Positions 44,564 through 54,915 are shown, counted from the stretch's first letter. The stretch: DNA of 64,000 nt from Francisella frigiditurris (GCF_001880225.1 NZ_CP009654.1:992001-1056000); one strand, 5' to 3'. Notes: generated from the letters alone by a model not told the origin. Translations and numbers: made by a program.

Positions 44564-46255
44564 ATGTCAATGCCAGAAGGTTATTCTAGAAGATTAGTCG
44601 GACCAAATCTGTTTTTTAAAGAAACAGGTACGGTTTTAGATGTTCCTCTAAAAGATAATAAAGATGAAATGACAAAGCTTTTTTATAAGGAAGCCGAAAG
44701 AATATTACCAGCTTTAGGTTGGAAGGATATTAAGATAACTCATAAGTTTTTTCGCAATGGAGTTAGACTTGCATTCATAGCTCCTGTTGATATAACTATG
44801 CCAGCTTGTGATGTTATTGATTTTGTTTGGCTGTCAGCAAGAGAGCTTGTTGAAAAAGGTACTGCAAAGTCTATAGAGGAAGCAAAAGAAAAACTTTTAC
44901 CATTAATTAATGAAGATAAAAATTTAACTTATCGTAAATTGTATGATCTTGCTAAAAGTAAAGGCTTTAATGTTTTTAGAGAAAAAAATAAAGCTTTTAT
45001 AGGTTCGGGTAAAGGAAGTTATGAAGTTGATTTATCTGAAGTTGATTTTGATAATATTCCTTGGAGTGATATTTATGACATTCCAGCTATTATCGTAACA
45101 GGAACAAACGGTAAAACAACAACAGTAAGATTAACAGATTTTATTTGTAGATATGCTGGTAAATTAACTGGTTATACTTCAACAGATTGGGTAAAAGTTA
45201 ATAATGAGTTGATTGATGAAGGTGACTATTCTGGTCCTACAGGGCATCAGTTTGTGTTAACAAATAAAAAAGTTGAAGTGGCATTATTAGAATCTGCAAG
45301 AGGAGGTCTTTTAAAAAGAGGCCTTATAGAAACATTTGTTGATGCTGCAGCAGTTACTAACGTTTCAGCTGACCATTTAGGTGAGGATGGGATTGAAACG
45401 GTTGCAGAATTAGCTGAAGCAAAATCTATCGTCTTTAGAACAATGGGTGAAAATTCTCATGCTATTATTAATTTAGATGATAAATATATGAAGCAACGTT
45501 TTGATACATTAAAGTGCAAAAAAATTGTTGCTACACAGCATCCAGAAAATCATGATATGAATTATTATTTGGCAAATGCTGATTATGCAAGTATCGTTGA
45601 AAATGGTAAATTCTGCTGGGTTGAGAAGGGTGTCAAGAAAGAGCTATTAAATGTTGTTGATGCACCAATAACAATTAAAGGTTTCGCAAAACATAATGTA
45701 GAGAATGCTATGTTGGCTATTGCTTTAGCATTTAAACTTGGCGTTAGCTTAGATACTATTACATCAGCTTTGAAAGCATATGTTAATGATGCTAGTGTAA
45801 ATCCAGGTAGAGCAAACTTTTTTGAAGTTGAAGGTAAAACTGTTGTGCTTGATTATGGTCATAATGAAGCTGCTATAGATGCTCTATTAACTATGGTTCA
45901 AGCATGTTATAAAGGTGGTAAAAAATATTTACTTATTGGTACAACAGGTGACAGAAAGAATATTATCAGCCCAATAAATGATGTAATTTTAAAACATGGG
46001 GTTGATTTTGTTGTCCTAAAAGAGACTGTTAAGTATCTAAGAGGAGCAGAGCCAGGGGAGTTGCCAAAAGCTATTAAAGAAGACTTAGCTAAAAAAGGCT
46101 TTGATACTGTGAATAAATCTCATTTAGTTCATAAAGAACTTGATGGCGTTAAATATATCTTAGATAAATTAGGTCCTAATGATATAGGTGTTTTATTTTG
46201 TCAGGCTGAGCTAGGTGAAATTGTAGAATATTTAGAAAGTTTACCTAAAGATTAA
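44564..46255 (+). CDS. CphA-associated Mur-ligase-like protein without ATP-grasp domain
   Basis: The 563-residue protein starts with a domain of about 170 residues that is not the CphA N-domain ([51 protein letters not shown]). A complete Mur-ligase module follows: [59 protein letters not shown] and GTTGDRKN. All ligase motifs are intact, so activity is likely. There is no ATP-grasp domain, so alone it could perform at most one kind of ligation. It lies 54 bases after cphA, same strand, with GAGGA before the ATG. I know similar proteins near cphA in other proteobacteria, without assigned function. Confidence 0.8.
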   Translation: MSMPEGYSRRLVGPNLFFKETGTVLDVPLKDNKDEMTKLFYKEAERILPALGWKDIKITHKFFRNGVRLAFIAPVDITMPACDVIDFVWLSARELVEKGTAKSIEEAKEKLLPLINEDKNLTYRKLYDLAKSKGFNVFREKNKAFIGSGKGSYEVDLSEVDFDNIPWSDIYDIPAIIVTGTNGKTTTVRLTDFICRYAGKLTGYTSTDWVKVNNELIDEGDYSGPTGHQFVLTNKKVEVALLESARGGLLKRGLIETFVDAAAVTNVSADHLGEDGIETVAELAEAKSIVFRTMGENSHAIINLDDKYMKQRFDTLKCKKIVATQHPENHDMNYYLANADYASIVENGKFCWVEKGVKKELLNVVDAPITIKGFAKHNVENAMLAIALAFKLGVSLDTITSALKAYVNDASVNPGRANFFEVEGKTVVLDYGHNEAAIDALLTMVQACYKGGKKYLLIGTTGDRKNIISPINDVILKHGVDFVVLKETVKYLRGAEPGELPKAIKEDLAKKGFDTVNKSHLVHKELDGVKYILDKLGPNDIGVLFCQAELGEIVEYLESLPKD

Positions 46256-46731
46256 TACTTATATAGGAGACATACCGCATGAGTTGCTATGCCTTCTTTT
46301 CTGCCGATATGTCCTAGTTTTTCATTAGTAGTTGCTTTAACATTTATTTGAGAAATATCGATATTTAAAGTTTCTGCTAAACAACTCCTTATTTTTTCTA
46401 TATGAAGTAACATTCTAGGAGCTTCAGCTATTATAGAACAGTCTATATTAGATATTTTGTAACCCTCATTATCTAACATTTTTTTTATTTCTCTTAAAAA
46501 ATATTTGCTATCTTGGTTTTGGAATCTTTTGTCAGTATCTGGAAAATATTTGCCGATATCACCTAAAGCTAAAGCACCTAATAATGCATCACATATGGCA
46601 TGTGTAAGAACATCTCCATCTGAGTGAGCTTCTAGACCATATTCATATGGGATTTCAATTCCACCAATTATTATATTTTGTTTTGCATCTGTAAATCTAT
46701 GAACATCATAACCATGACCTATTCTAAACAT
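46252..46731 (-). CDS. ispF: 2-C-methyl-D-erythritol 2,4-cyclodiphosphate synthase
   Basis: IspF is part of the MEP route to isoprenoids. The 159-residue protein has [11 protein letters not shown] with the zinc Dx[21 protein letters not shown] and [40 protein letters not shown] closes it. ispD, often fused or adjacent, is not here. The stop overlaps the convergent Mur-ligase gene by 4 bases. Confidence 0.96.
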   Translation of the reverse strand: MFRIGHGYDVHRFTDAKQNIIIGGIEIPYEYGLEAHSDGDVLTHAICDALLGALALGDIGKYFPDTDKRFQNQDSKYFLREIKKMLDNEGYKISNIDCSIIAEAPRMLLHIEKIRSCLAETLNIDISQINVKATTNEKLGHIGRKEGIATHAVCLLYKY

Positions 46732-46740
46732 TATATTTCC

Positions 46741-47490
46741 TTAGCTTTGTACTAAAGGATAGTTGTTTTTTATCCAGCCTTGTATTCCATCAGATATCGA
46801 AATTACGTTTTTATAGCCCATATCTTGTAGACTTGATGTTGCTAATGCAGAGCGATAGCCACTACCACAATATAAATATAAAGTCTGATCTTTATTAGGG
46901 ACAAGATTCTCTATTTTTACTTCTAATTGACCTTTGCTAAGATGAGTTGCTCCTTGAATGTGAAATCTTGCAAATTCAGAATCTTCACGAGTATCAATTA
47001 TTACGCCATCTAATTGATTGCTTTGAATTTTTCTGTAAAGTTCAGAAGAAGAGCTTTCTTTTATTTTAGATTTAGCATCATTAACAAGCTTTATAAATTC
47101 CTTTGGAATACTATCTTGAGGTTGATGAATTGGGTAGCCCTTAGTATTCCAGCCTCTCCATCCTCCATCTACAGATATTACATTTTTATATCCCATTTGT
47201 CTTAAACTATCTGCTACTAAAGCTGAACGAAATCCTCCACCACAATAAAAATACATTTTTTGATTTTTATTTGGAATAGTGTTTTCTATTACTGATTCAA
47301 TGATTCCTTTACTAATATGTATAGCATTAGGAATATAGCCTTTAGCAAACTCAGATTCTTCTCTAGTATCTATTAGAAGACCATCTAAAGTTCCATTTTG
47401 ATTCATATTATATATATCATCTACATTGCATTCTTCTATTCTAGATTTTGCATCATTGACTACTTTTAAAAAACCTTCAGAGTGTTGCAT
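46741..47490 (-). CDS. Tandem rhodanese-domain protein
   Basis: The 249-residue protein contains two rhodanese domains from an internal duplication. The first runs from about residue 8 to 120 and the second from about 130 to 249; each begins V.DAKS. Both have the cysteine loop, YFYCGGGFRSALVADS and YLYCGSGYRSALATSS, and a downstream GYKNVIS. Both active cysteines are present, so two sulfurtransferase sites are possible. It is cytoplasmic, with no signal peptide. It probably shares a transcript with ispF, 9 bases downstream. The donor and acceptor are unknown. Confidence 0.88.
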   Translation of the reverse strand: MQHSEGFLKVVNDAKSRIEECNVDDIYNMNQNGTLDGLLIDTREESEFAKGYIPNAIHISKGIIESVIENTIPNKNQKMYFYCGGGFRSALVADSLRQMGYKNVISVDGGWRGWNTKGYPIHQPQDSIPKEFIKLVNDAKSKIKESSSSELYRKIQSNQLDGVIIDTREDSEFARFHIQGATHLSKGQLEVKIENLVPNKDQTLYLYCGSGYRSALATSSLQDMGYKNVISISDGIQGWIKNNYPLVQS

Positions 47491-47643
47491 ATTTTTATAT
47501 CCTTTAATTGTATAAATACAAGTTTATTTTAGCTTGTTATATATAAAAATTCGAGATTAAAAATATAGCGAATAGTTTAGAATTTTCTATTTCATCATTA
47601 AAGTTGAGTGATTGATGTAATAGATATCAAAAGAATATAAGAA

Positions 47644-49935
47644 TTAATTATTAGAGAATTTATCTTGAGAATATTTTGCTAGCTTATCTGAATTTAAGCC
47701 AGTGTTTTCAGTACTATTATATGGAGGTTGGTTTATCGCCCAGAACATGCTTCCGCCATAACCATTGTTAGCTACATAGTCAATTGCTTGTTTATCAACA
47801 GCCATGCCTTCCCATTGTCCGCCAGCAGCTTGTCCACCAGGCTCAAAACCTAGAACGACTTTGCTACTATCAACATGAGCACCAAAAGTACTTAATACAT
47901 TTTTGTAAATATTCATGTTCCAAGTTTGACCATTTGGCATATATTCAGGTCCAACATCATAAGCCATGATATTTACGAAATCAACAACGTTGTTTAAAGA
48001 GCTACCGTGAGCTTTTAACCAGTTGTCTATTGCTAAGCCTTCGCCATCAGAATTAAATCCTGGGAAACCATATTGTTTACTATCAGCCATGAAAGCATTA
48101 AAGCGAGTAGTATAACCAATTTGCTTATCTTGTAAACCAGCTTTATCTAGAGCTTGACGAAGTTTTAATAAAACTTCTGCTAAAACAGCAGTTTGTTGTT
48201 GAGCATTTGGATTTTTGCTACCATCAGCTAATTGATGTAAGTGTTCCCAATCAAAGTCAACACCATCACCAGAAATTTTAAGTAAATCTACAATCATACT
48301 TACAAGCTTGTCAACTTGGTTTGTAGAAATAGTTTGCTGTAAATCTGACCATCCGCCAATAGCCCAAATGAATTTACCATTATTATCATGAGTAGCTTTA
48401 ATTAAAGCATCGACTCTAACTCTCATCCAATTATCAGTACGTTCCCAGTTAGGGGTTCCTTCAGGGTATTCCCTCATAAACTTAAGAACGTCGCCGGCTG
48501 TCATAGATTCATAAATAGCACTTCCATCCCAAGTAGTATTTGATGGATTATCTGGATTAGGATTTTTAGCTAAAGTTAAGAATGAGTAAACAACATGTGT
48601 ATATGGAGCAATATCAGTACTATAATGAGCTGGATTACCCATGTCAGTTGATTGAGGTTGTTGAGCAGGTTTCCAGTTTTCCCAGTAACCAGTAATGAAC
48701 TCATCTTGAGTTGATTTTTGTTGCTCAGCGAAAGTTATAGTAATGTTTTGAGTGTTTTGATTAGCTGTGAAATTTGCTGGAGAGACAGTAACCTTATAAT
48801 CATCAAATGATGATGCAGTTATGTTCCAGTTTTCACCATCTTTAGGAACATCTATAGAAGATATTCCATCAGCATTTAATTTTGATGTGATAATCTTACC
48901 ATTATCATTCTTTAACGTTAAAGTAGAGCTTTTTCCACTAGGAATACCTTTGACTTCCACATTTACTTTTTCAGTAGGCATAGCTTCTTTGGTATATTCT
49001 ACTTTAGCTTCAGTTGTTTCAGTATTCTTAACAACTACAGAAACTGATTTAGCAGTATAGTTAAAGCCATTTTCAGCATATCCATCAACAGTTAACTGAT
49101 ATTGTTTACCATTTGCACTAGTTGGAATGTCATTTAAGTTTGTAGGAGCGTTGAAGTTTAATGCTCCTTCTTTAATAACGTTTCCTTGTGCATCAGTTAG
49201 GGTATAACTAGGAGTCTTAGTTGTAGAATCTGGAGTAGATGCTGATATTGTGATATTCCCTTTATAGTCTACTTTAGGAGCGGTGTACTGGATATTAACT
49301 TCTTGAGTTTGTCCACCAGTAGTAGTAAAGTTAGCTGGAGTAGCGCTACCTGTAGCATTATCAATTGCTGGTACGTTAATTGTATAGCCTACGTTACCTT
49401 CAGCCTCAAAGCTTTGAGAAGAGCCCCAGGCAGTATCTTTCATTTCCGCAACTTTAACACCATCTTTGTAAATAATTACATTAGCTTTGCTAGTACCTAT
49501 AAATTGAGGTTTTTCAGGAAGATTTATTTTTATGGTAGCTTTAGAAGCCTCTTGACCACCATCTTGGCTATTAACAGAGAATTCACTAATAGCAAAATTA
49601 TTTGTATTTGGTGAAAATGATAAAGTATAGTATTGACCTGCTTGTGCTATATAAGCTTCATCTGGCCACCATTTTTTAACTGTTACAGAGATAGTATCTC
49701 CATTTTGAGTGAATTGAGAGTTACCTGGTAAACCCCACATAGAGCTTACTTTAATGTTATTTGATACTTTAAAAGAAATAGGGTTTTTAACTAGGTCTGT
49801 ATCTTCTGTACAGTGGAAAGTTAAACTACCTGTCCAACCTGTTGATACATCATCTTGTACGCAGTTAGCATTTGCAAAACCAACTGTGCCCATACACAAC
49901 ATTGTGATAAGAGATATTTTATTTAATTTTTTCAT
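47644..49935 (-). CDS. Secreted multi-domain GH18 chitinase
   Basis: The 763-residue protein has a signal peptide (about 1-23, cleaved near ANA|NC). A Trp-rich beta domain of about 110 residues (VSSMWGLPGN, VKKWWPDEAYIAQAG) resembles a carbohydrate-binding module. Three Ig/fibronectin-like beta domains span about 140-405. The GH18 barrel runs from about 412 to the end. The catalytic motif is DGVDFDWEH with Glu564 as acid/base, and FIWAIGGWSD and NIMAYDVGPEY are typical. It should hydrolyse chitin outside the cell. F. novicida secretes chitinases that support surface biofilm; equivalence is inference. A GTAGGAG ribosome site precedes the ATG. Confidence 0.9.
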   Translation of the reverse strand: MKKLNKISLITMLCMGTVGFANANCVQDDVSTGWTGSLTFHCTEDTDLVKNPISFKVSNNIKVSSMWGLPGNSQFTQNGDTISVTVKKWWPDEAYIAQAGQYYTLSFSPNTNNFAISEFSVNSQDGGQEASKATIKINLPEKPQFIGTSKANVIIYKDGVKVAEMKDTAWGSSQSFEAEGNVGYTINVPAIDNATGSATPANFTTTGGQTQEVNIQYTAPKVDYKGNITISASTPDSTTKTPSYTLTDAQGNVIKEGALNFNAPTNLNDIPTSANGKQYQLTVDGYAENGFNYTAKSVSVVVKNTETTEAKVEYTKEAMPTEKVNVEVKGIPSGKSSTLTLKNDNGKIITSKLNADGISSIDVPKDGENWNITASSFDDYKVTVSPANFTANQNTQNITITFAEQQKSTQDEFITGYWENWKPAQQPQSTDMGNPAHYSTDIAPYTHVVYSFLTLAKNPNPDNPSNTTWDGSAIYESMTAGDVLKFMREYPEGTPNWERTDNWMRVRVDALIKATHDNNGKFIWAIGGWSDLQQTISTNQVDKLVSMIVDLLKISGDGVDFDWEHLHQLADGSKNPNAQQQTAVLAEVLLKLRQALDKAGLQDKQIGYTTRFNAFMADSKQYGFPGFNSDGEGLAIDNWLKAHGSSLNNVVDFVNIMAYDVGPEYMPNGQTWNMNIYKNVLSTFGAHVDSSKVVLGFEPGGQAAGGQWEGMAVDKQAIDYVANNGYGGSMFWAINQPPYNSTENTGLNSDKLAKYSQDKFSNN

Positions 49936-50130
49936 ATTTTCTCCTACTTGGAATATAGAATTAAATCAATCTAATCTGAATACACGCGCAATAATATAAT
50001 TTTTTGCTACTTTAAATCAAGATTATTTACAGCAAATTTATTATATATTTTATATTAATTTAAAATTAATTATTTTGGGAAATATGTAAGATATGAAATA
50101 TTTTAAGTAGATAATAAATATTATTATTTT

Positions 50131-51948
50131 TTATAAAGAGCTGCGACTTGCTTTTTTTCTATCACTCTCTGTAAGATGTTTTTTACGTAATCTAATATTT
50201 TTAGGAGTGATCTCTACTAATTCATCATCTTCAATAAACTCTAAAGCATATTCTAGAGTTAACTTGATTGGAGTTACTAGAGTTAGAGCTTCATCTTTAC
50301 CAGATGCGCGCATATTTGTTAATTGTTTACCTTTAGTTATATTTACAGTTAGGTCATTATCACGATTATGAATTCCAACGATCATACCTTCATAAACTTC
50401 TGTATTATGTGTTACAAACATCTTCCCACGTTCTTGTAAATTAAAAATAGAGAATGCTACGGCTTTACCATTATTTATAGAGACTAAGGTACCATTTTGA
50501 CGAGTTTCAAGAGTTTGTTTTTTCATAGGTCCATAGTGGTCAAATATTTTATTAAGAATACCAGAGCCAGAAGTTATAGTTAAAAACTCTGTATAGAAAC
50601 CGATTAAGCCACGAGATGGAATGATAAACTCTAATTTTACTCTACCTTTTCCATCTGGTTCCATATTTTTTAATTCACCTTGGCGAAGACCCATGCGTTC
50701 CATTACAGTGCCTTGGTACTCTTCATTTACATCAATGATTGCTTGCTCATAAGGCTCATGCTTCTCACCATCAATATCTTTAAATATTACATGTGGTCTT
50801 GAAACAGCGATCTCAAAGCCTTCACGACGCATATTCTCTAGTAATATTGATAAATGAAGTTCACCACGACCAGATACTTTAAATTTATCAGGATCTTCAA
50901 GCTGCTCAACGTGTAACGCTACGTTTGTAAGTAATTCTTTATCTAGACGATCTTTAATTTGGCGAGAGGTTACATATTTACCTTCTTTGCCAGCAAAAGG
51001 AGAGTTATTAACCTGAAAGGTCATACTAATAGTTGGTTCATCTACTGATAATTCTGGGAGAGCTTCGACTTTTTCTGGGCTACAAAGTGTATCGGAAATA
51101 TTTAAACCTTCCATGCCTGTAATACAAACGATATCTCCAGCCTGTGCCTCTGGAACTTCAACACGGTCTAGTCCCATATATCCTAGGATCTGAAGGATCC
51201 TTCCATTACGAGTTTTACCTTCTTTATTTATAAGAGTAATAGGAGTATTGGTTTTAACTTTGCCACGTTGAATACGACCAATACCTATAGTTCCTAAGAA
51301 ACTAGAGTAGTCTAAAGAAGATATCTGCATTTGGAATGGACCTTTTTCATCAACGTGTGGAGGTTCAACATTATCTATAATTGCCTGGAATAAATCAGTC
51401 ATATCTTCTTTCTTTTCATCAAGCACATTAGTAGCCCAACCATTTATAGCTGAAGCATAAATAATAGGAAAGTCTAGCTGCTCATCTGTAGCACCTAATC
51501 TATCAAATAGGTCAAAAACTTGATCAACAACCCAGTCTGGTCTAGCGCCATCACGGTCTATTTTATTTATAACAACAATTGGTTTTAACCCTTTAGCAAA
51601 AGCTTTCTCTGTTACGAATCTAGTTTGAGGCATAGGACCATCAACAGCATCAACAAGTAAAAGAACAGAGTCAACCATTGAAAGCACACGCTCAACTTCA
51701 CCACCAAAATCAGCATGTCCAGGAGTGTCAACTATATTAATTCTATAGTCTCTCCATTTTAGAGCTGTATTTTTTGCTAATATTGTAATACCTCTTTCTT
51801 TTTCTATATCATTAGAGTCCATTACTCTTTCAACTTCTGGACCTCTATTTTTTAGAGTACCTGATTGTTGTAAAAGTTTATCAACTAGTGTTGTTTTACC
51901 ATGATCTACATGGGCGATAATTGCAATGTTCCTTAAATTATTGATCAT
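50131..51948 (-). CDS. typA: Ribosome-associated GTPase TypA/BipA
   Basis: This translational GTPase has 605 residues. G1 is [14 protein letters not shown]3 is [17 protein letters not shown] and G4 is [16 protein letters not shown]. Elongation-factor-like domains II, III and V and the unique C-terminal domain follow ([19 protein letters not shown]). TypA binds the ribosome during stress and helps 50S assembly. It is a monocistronic gene preceded by 145 bases before a divergent gene. Confidence 0.95.
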   Translation of the reverse strand: MINNLRNIAIIAHVDHGKTTLVDKLLQQSGTLKNRGPEVERVMDSNDIEKERGITILAKNTALKWRDYRINIVDTPGHADFGGEVERVLSMVDSVLLLVDAVDGPMPQTRFVTEKAFAKGLKPIVVINKIDRDGARPDWVVDQVFDLFDRLGATDEQLDFPIIYASAINGWATNVLDEKKEDMTDLFQAIIDNVEPPHVDEKGPFQMQISSLDYSSFLGTIGIGRIQRGKVKTNTPITLINKEGKTRNGRILQILGYMGLDRVEVPEAQAGDIVCITGMEGLNISDTLCSPEKVEALPELSVDEPTISMTFQVNNSPFAGKEGKYVTSRQIKDRLDKELLTNVALHVEQLEDPDKFKVSGRGELHLSILLENMRREGFEIAVSRPHVIFKDIDGEKHEPYEQAIIDVNEEYQGTVMERMGLRQGELKNMEPDGKGRVKLEFIIPSRGLIGFYTEFLTITSGSGILNKIFDHYGPMKKQTLETRQNGTLVSINNGKAVAFSIFNLQERGKMFVTHNTEVYEGMIVGIHNRDNDLTVNITKGKQLTNMRASGKDEALTLVTPIKLTLEYALEFIEDDELVEITPKNIRLRKKHLTESDRKKASRSSL

Positions 51949-52093
51949 TATGAGTCCATTATTTTATAAATTCAGGACAATTATAGACTAAATATAAAAA
52001 AAATGTATCTAATTAAATTATTCAAATGTCTAGTAAAAAGACTTAATCTAAGTATCATTTGTATCAGTGGTTTTATTATATAGAGGGAAATTA

Positions 52094-52720
52094 ATGATTA
52101 AATGCTATAAACAAATAATCGAAAAAGACTATAGTATTTATATCATTGACTCCCATGTAAAGCATGGTTTAGATATTAGTTGTATCGATCAAAAAGATTT
52201 ATCTGAAATATATAAATATAAACGAGATCATGATCGTTATAAAAGAATGTTATCTAGATGTTTTCTTTTTCAAATTTTGAAAGAAAATGGGTATAAAAAT
52301 AAAACTCTAGATTTTATTTATAATGATTTTAAAAGACCTTCTATATTAGCAAGCAAGTTCAAATTTAGCTTTTCTTATAGTGATCAATATATTTTATTAG
52401 CAGTCTCTAAATCAGTTAAAGATCTAGGTGCAGATATTGAGAATATACAAAATGATAGTATAGATATAAATGTTTTATATAAAGAAATTATGTCTATTGA
52501 GGAAATTAAATATTTTGAAATATTAATAGACAATATTGAAAAACAAAGATTTTTCTATGATGTTTGGACTATTAAAGAATCATATGTTAAAGCTTTGGAA
52601 AAAGGTTTATTTATCGAGGTGAAGTCATTAAACATATTTGAATTACAAGAGAAAGAATATATAAAAAAATATGATTTAGATACAGATTATAAAATAGCTA
52701 TTACAATTATATACGCTTAA
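52094..52720 (+). CDS. Sfp-type 4'-phosphopantetheinyl transferase superfamily protein
   Basis: The 208-residue protein matches the Sfp/AcpT family in its two signature blocks. LGADIENI holds the Mg-binding Asp and Glu, and FYDVWTIKESYVKALEKGL holds the WxxKE motif. FKFSFSYSDQYILLA precedes them, in place of the usual NxSHS(x). It would transfer phosphopantetheine from CoA to a carrier protein. The ATG at 52094 has GAGG upstream; a GTG nine codons earlier is possible. No carrier, NRPS or PKS gene is nearby. The 3' end overlaps the convergent gene by 14 bases. Confidence 0.82.
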   Translation: MIKCYKQIIEKDYSIYIIDSHVKHGLDISCIDQKDLSEIYKYKRDHDRYKRMLSRCFLFQILKENGYKNKTLDFIYNDFKRPSILASKFKFSFSYSDQYILLAVSKSVKDLGADIENIQNDSIDINVLYKEIMSIEEIKYFEILIDNIEKQRFFYDVWTIKESYVKALEKGLFIEVKSLNIFELQEKEYIKKYDLDTDYKIAITIIYA

Positions 52721-53180
52721 CAATGATAGTTGCTTTTTGACCTGGATAGTTAGGAGTTCCATCAATAGGATTTGCTAGTAGGTAGTATCTAGTAATTGGA
52801 TCATTAGTGCATTGACCAGAAGTATCACAATAAGATATAAAGTCATAATTGTTAGGATCACGAAGGGTAATCGTTGCAGAGCCTATAAGTGGATCACTAA
52901 CCAATAATTGAGATACTTGTTTATTTGTTGAACTGTTTAATATTGGAATAGCTATTTTACCAGTACCAAATGAAACATCACATGAAGCAGCAACTTTATC
53001 ACTATTTAAGCTAAGTATTTTACAGCTTGTATCTAAATATGCTGCACTACCAAAATATAGAGTGTCACTAAGCTCATCATCAAGCTGAGCTTCAAAAACA
53101 ACGGTAGCACTACTTAAAGTTGGAATTGTCATAAGTCCCAAAGCTAATAAAGTTTTTTTGAAAACAGATCTTTTTATCAC
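52707..53180 (-). CDS. Secreted protein of unknown function
   Basis: The 157-residue protein has a clear signal peptide (about 1-25; KKTLLALGLMTIP then TLSSATVV). The mature part is beta-rich and contains four cysteines (about 52, 67, 118 and 123), which could form two disulfides in the periplasm or outside. The sequence SYCDTSGQCTNDPITRYYLL is the most marked block. I do not recognise a family. The gene has its own GAGGAG-type ribosome site. Confidence 0.55.
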   Translation of the reverse strand: MIKRSVFKKTLLALGLMTIPTLSSATVVFEAQLDDELSDTLYFGSAAYLDTSCKILSLNSDKVAASCDVSFGTGKIAIPILNSSTNKQVSQLLVSDPLIGSATITLRDPNNYDFISYCDTSGQCTNDPITRYYLLANPIDGTPNYPGQKATIIVKRI

Positions 53181-53328
53181 AAATAATCTCCTCTGATATG
53201 TTATACATTCTTATTATAGTGGTTTTTCTGTTATAAAGAAGAGCGTTTAGTGCAAATTCTGCTTATTGAGTTTTTTATAAAATAGATGTAGGATTTAAGA
53301 TAATTAAGTTAGAGAATTTATTATTGAA

Positions 53329-53784
53329 ATGAGCAAGCAAAATATCCCAGAGTGGTCAAAACGTAGGGATAAAATAAAAAAAGAAAAAGATTTTATAAGA
53401 GTTAAAAGTAATTTTTTAGAGAAGTTAAATTCTTTTTTAGAAAGAACATTGGTATTTAATTTTCTGTATATTCTTTTGAGTATATATTTGTATGTAGCTT
53501 ATGATATGCGTTTTTATTTAAATCATAGTACAAATACAAATTTCTTTTTATCAATTTTGTATATACTAGCTATGGTAGTCTTATATTACATATGTTACTT
53601 GAGAGCAAAGAAGCTAGGTAGGAAGTCTATTTTTATCCTAGTTTTACTTTCTGATGTTATAAGCTTTATGCATGAGTTTAATTTATTTATATTTATTATA
53701 GAGTTATTATTAGGGCTTGCTGCACTTATAATAGCTAATATAAATCTGAAAGATGAACCATCAGATGATCAAATTTTTAAGTAA
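53329..53784 (+). CDS. Small membrane protein of unknown function
   Basis: The 151-residue protein has a basic, charged N-terminus of about 40 residues. About three to four hydrophobic segments follow (roughly 42-58, 70-88, 98-112 and 116-138) and the C-terminus is acidic. I do not recognise a domain. Its end overlaps the convergent ACC-deaminase-like gene by 8 bases. Probably an inner-membrane protein. Confidence 0.5.
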   Translation: MSKQNIPEWSKRRDKIKKEKDFIRVKSNFLEKLNSFLERTLVFNFLYILLSIYLYVAYDMRFYLNHSTNTNFFLSILYILAMVVLYYICYLRAKKLGRKSIFILVLLSDVISFMHEFNLFIFIIELLLGLAALIIANINLKDEPSDDQIFK

Positions 53785-54658
53785 ACTGTTTTTCATACCT
53801 TTTTATCATAGATAGATTTCCACTAACACCTCCACAATGAATATAAAAAACTGGTTTAGGTAGATTATTATAGTTTTCTAATAATACTCTCCATGCTATC
53901 GGGTCATAGAGAAGGTCAAATTCAATATTAGTTTGTTTTAGTAGGCTTTTATATATTTTATAGTTTTCAAAATCAAGACTACCAAAATTAGATTTAAAAT
54001 GTTTTGGTAATATTTTAGGAAAGTTAATTTCGTTATCAATACTTAGCATTTGTTGTTTAAGGTAATCATCGTCCCCTATACAGGAAATCGTATATACTTT
54101 ATTTGGCAAATACTTTTCCAGAAAAAGGGCAGTAGTGCCAGTTCCTGAAGCTACAACCACAGTATAATCTATTATATTGTTATTCTGACAGTATTTGAAT
54201 ATTTCATTAGCGCAGTCTTTTATTCCTTCTTCAGCTTCTTTTTGACGACCCCCTTGGTCAAAAAAATAAAGGCTATTATAAGCAGAGTCTTTATATAAAT
54301 GTTTTATAGAATGTAGACTTAATTCCTCTTGGGTTTCAAAAAGCTGCATACCATTATTAAGAGCTGATTTTATATTTCCTAATTTTTGTTGTTTTAAAAG
54401 TTTGGGTAAAGGTTTTATCCAATAATGAAACTCCCATTTTTTCAACTTAGCAAGTTGAGATAGGGCTAGCATAAAATTAGATTGATTTCCTCCAAAAGAC
54501 ACAATAGTTTTTATATGAGAAAAGTGATTTGGATTTTTTAAAATGTATCCTAATTTTCTTGCTTTATTTCCAGATAAAATAGGATGAGATAAATCATCTC
54601 GCATAATAATAAATGGCTTATTATCAAAAGTGATTTTTTGAAAAATTTGAGAAGACAT
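53777..54658 (-). CDS. PLP enzyme, ACC deaminase / D-cysteine desulfhydrase family
   Basis: The 293-residue fold-type II PLP enzyme has the PLP-lysine block LSGNKARKLGYIL. FGGNQSNFMLALSQLAKLK follows, like the family NWxxNH... block. VVASGTGTTALFLEKYL binds the phosphate. Members either deaminate 1-aminocyclopropane-1-carboxylate or remove sulfide from D-cysteine. True ACC deaminases are longer (about 340), so D-cysteine desulfhydrase-like activity or another D-amino acid is more likely. A rubredoxin gene lies 16 bases upstream on the same strand. Confidence 0.75.
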   Translation of the reverse strand: MSSQIFQKITFDNKPFIIMRDDLSHPILSGNKARKLGYILKNPNHFSHIKTIVSFGGNQSNFMLALSQLAKLKKWEFHYWIKPLPKLLKQQKLGNIKSALNNGMQLFETQEELSLHSIKHLYKDSAYNSLYFFDQGGRQKEAEEGIKDCANEIFKYCQNNNIIDYTVVVASGTGTTALFLEKYLPNKVYTISCIGDDDYLKQQMLSIDNEINFPKILPKHFKSNFGSLDFENYKIYKSLLKQTNIEFDLLYDPIAWRVLLENYNNLPKPVFYIHCGGVSGNLSMIKRYEKQFT

Positions 54659-54674
54659 TTTTGGAAAAGATAAA

Positions 54675-54845
54675 CTATTCTTCTAGAAGTTCAAATTCCT
54701 CTTTACTAACACCACAATCTGGGCATTCCCAGTCTTCAGGAACATCTTCCCATTTAGTGCCTGGAGCAATATCATCTTCTGGCCAACCTTCAGCTTCATC
54801 ATATATTAAGCCACACACGATACATATATATTTTCTATATTCCAT
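54675..54845 (-). CDS. Rubredoxin
   Basis: This is a short gene of 56 residues read directly from the minus strand: start ATG (plus 54843-54845) and stop TAG. It has the two rubredoxin iron knuckles: [13 protein letters not shown] with Cys8 and Cys11, and [13 protein letters not shown] with Cys41 and Cys44. [20 protein letters not shown] between them is typical. It is a one-iron electron carrier in the cytoplasm. It is immediately upstream of the PLP enzyme gene, with 16 bases between. The electron partner is unknown. Confidence 0.95.
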   Translation of the reverse strand: MEYRKYICIVCGLIYDEAEGWPEDDIAPGTKWEDVPEDWECPDCGVSKEEFELLEE

Positions 54846-54915
54846 AACTAATACTTTTAATTAAAATTTGGTCTAAAAATTAGGCTGTAATTGTAGCATT
54901 ATAAAAGGCTATTAT

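Noticed and set aside
47784-49999. Several plus-strand reading frames inside the chitinase gene
   Set aside because: They are antisense to a long, well-supported gene with signal peptide and GH18 motifs and show no family features or ribosome sites.
54661-54864. Plus-strand 67-codon frame over the rubredoxin gene
   Set aside because: Its translation is Ser-rich with no domain, while the minus strand encodes a rubredoxin with all four Cys.
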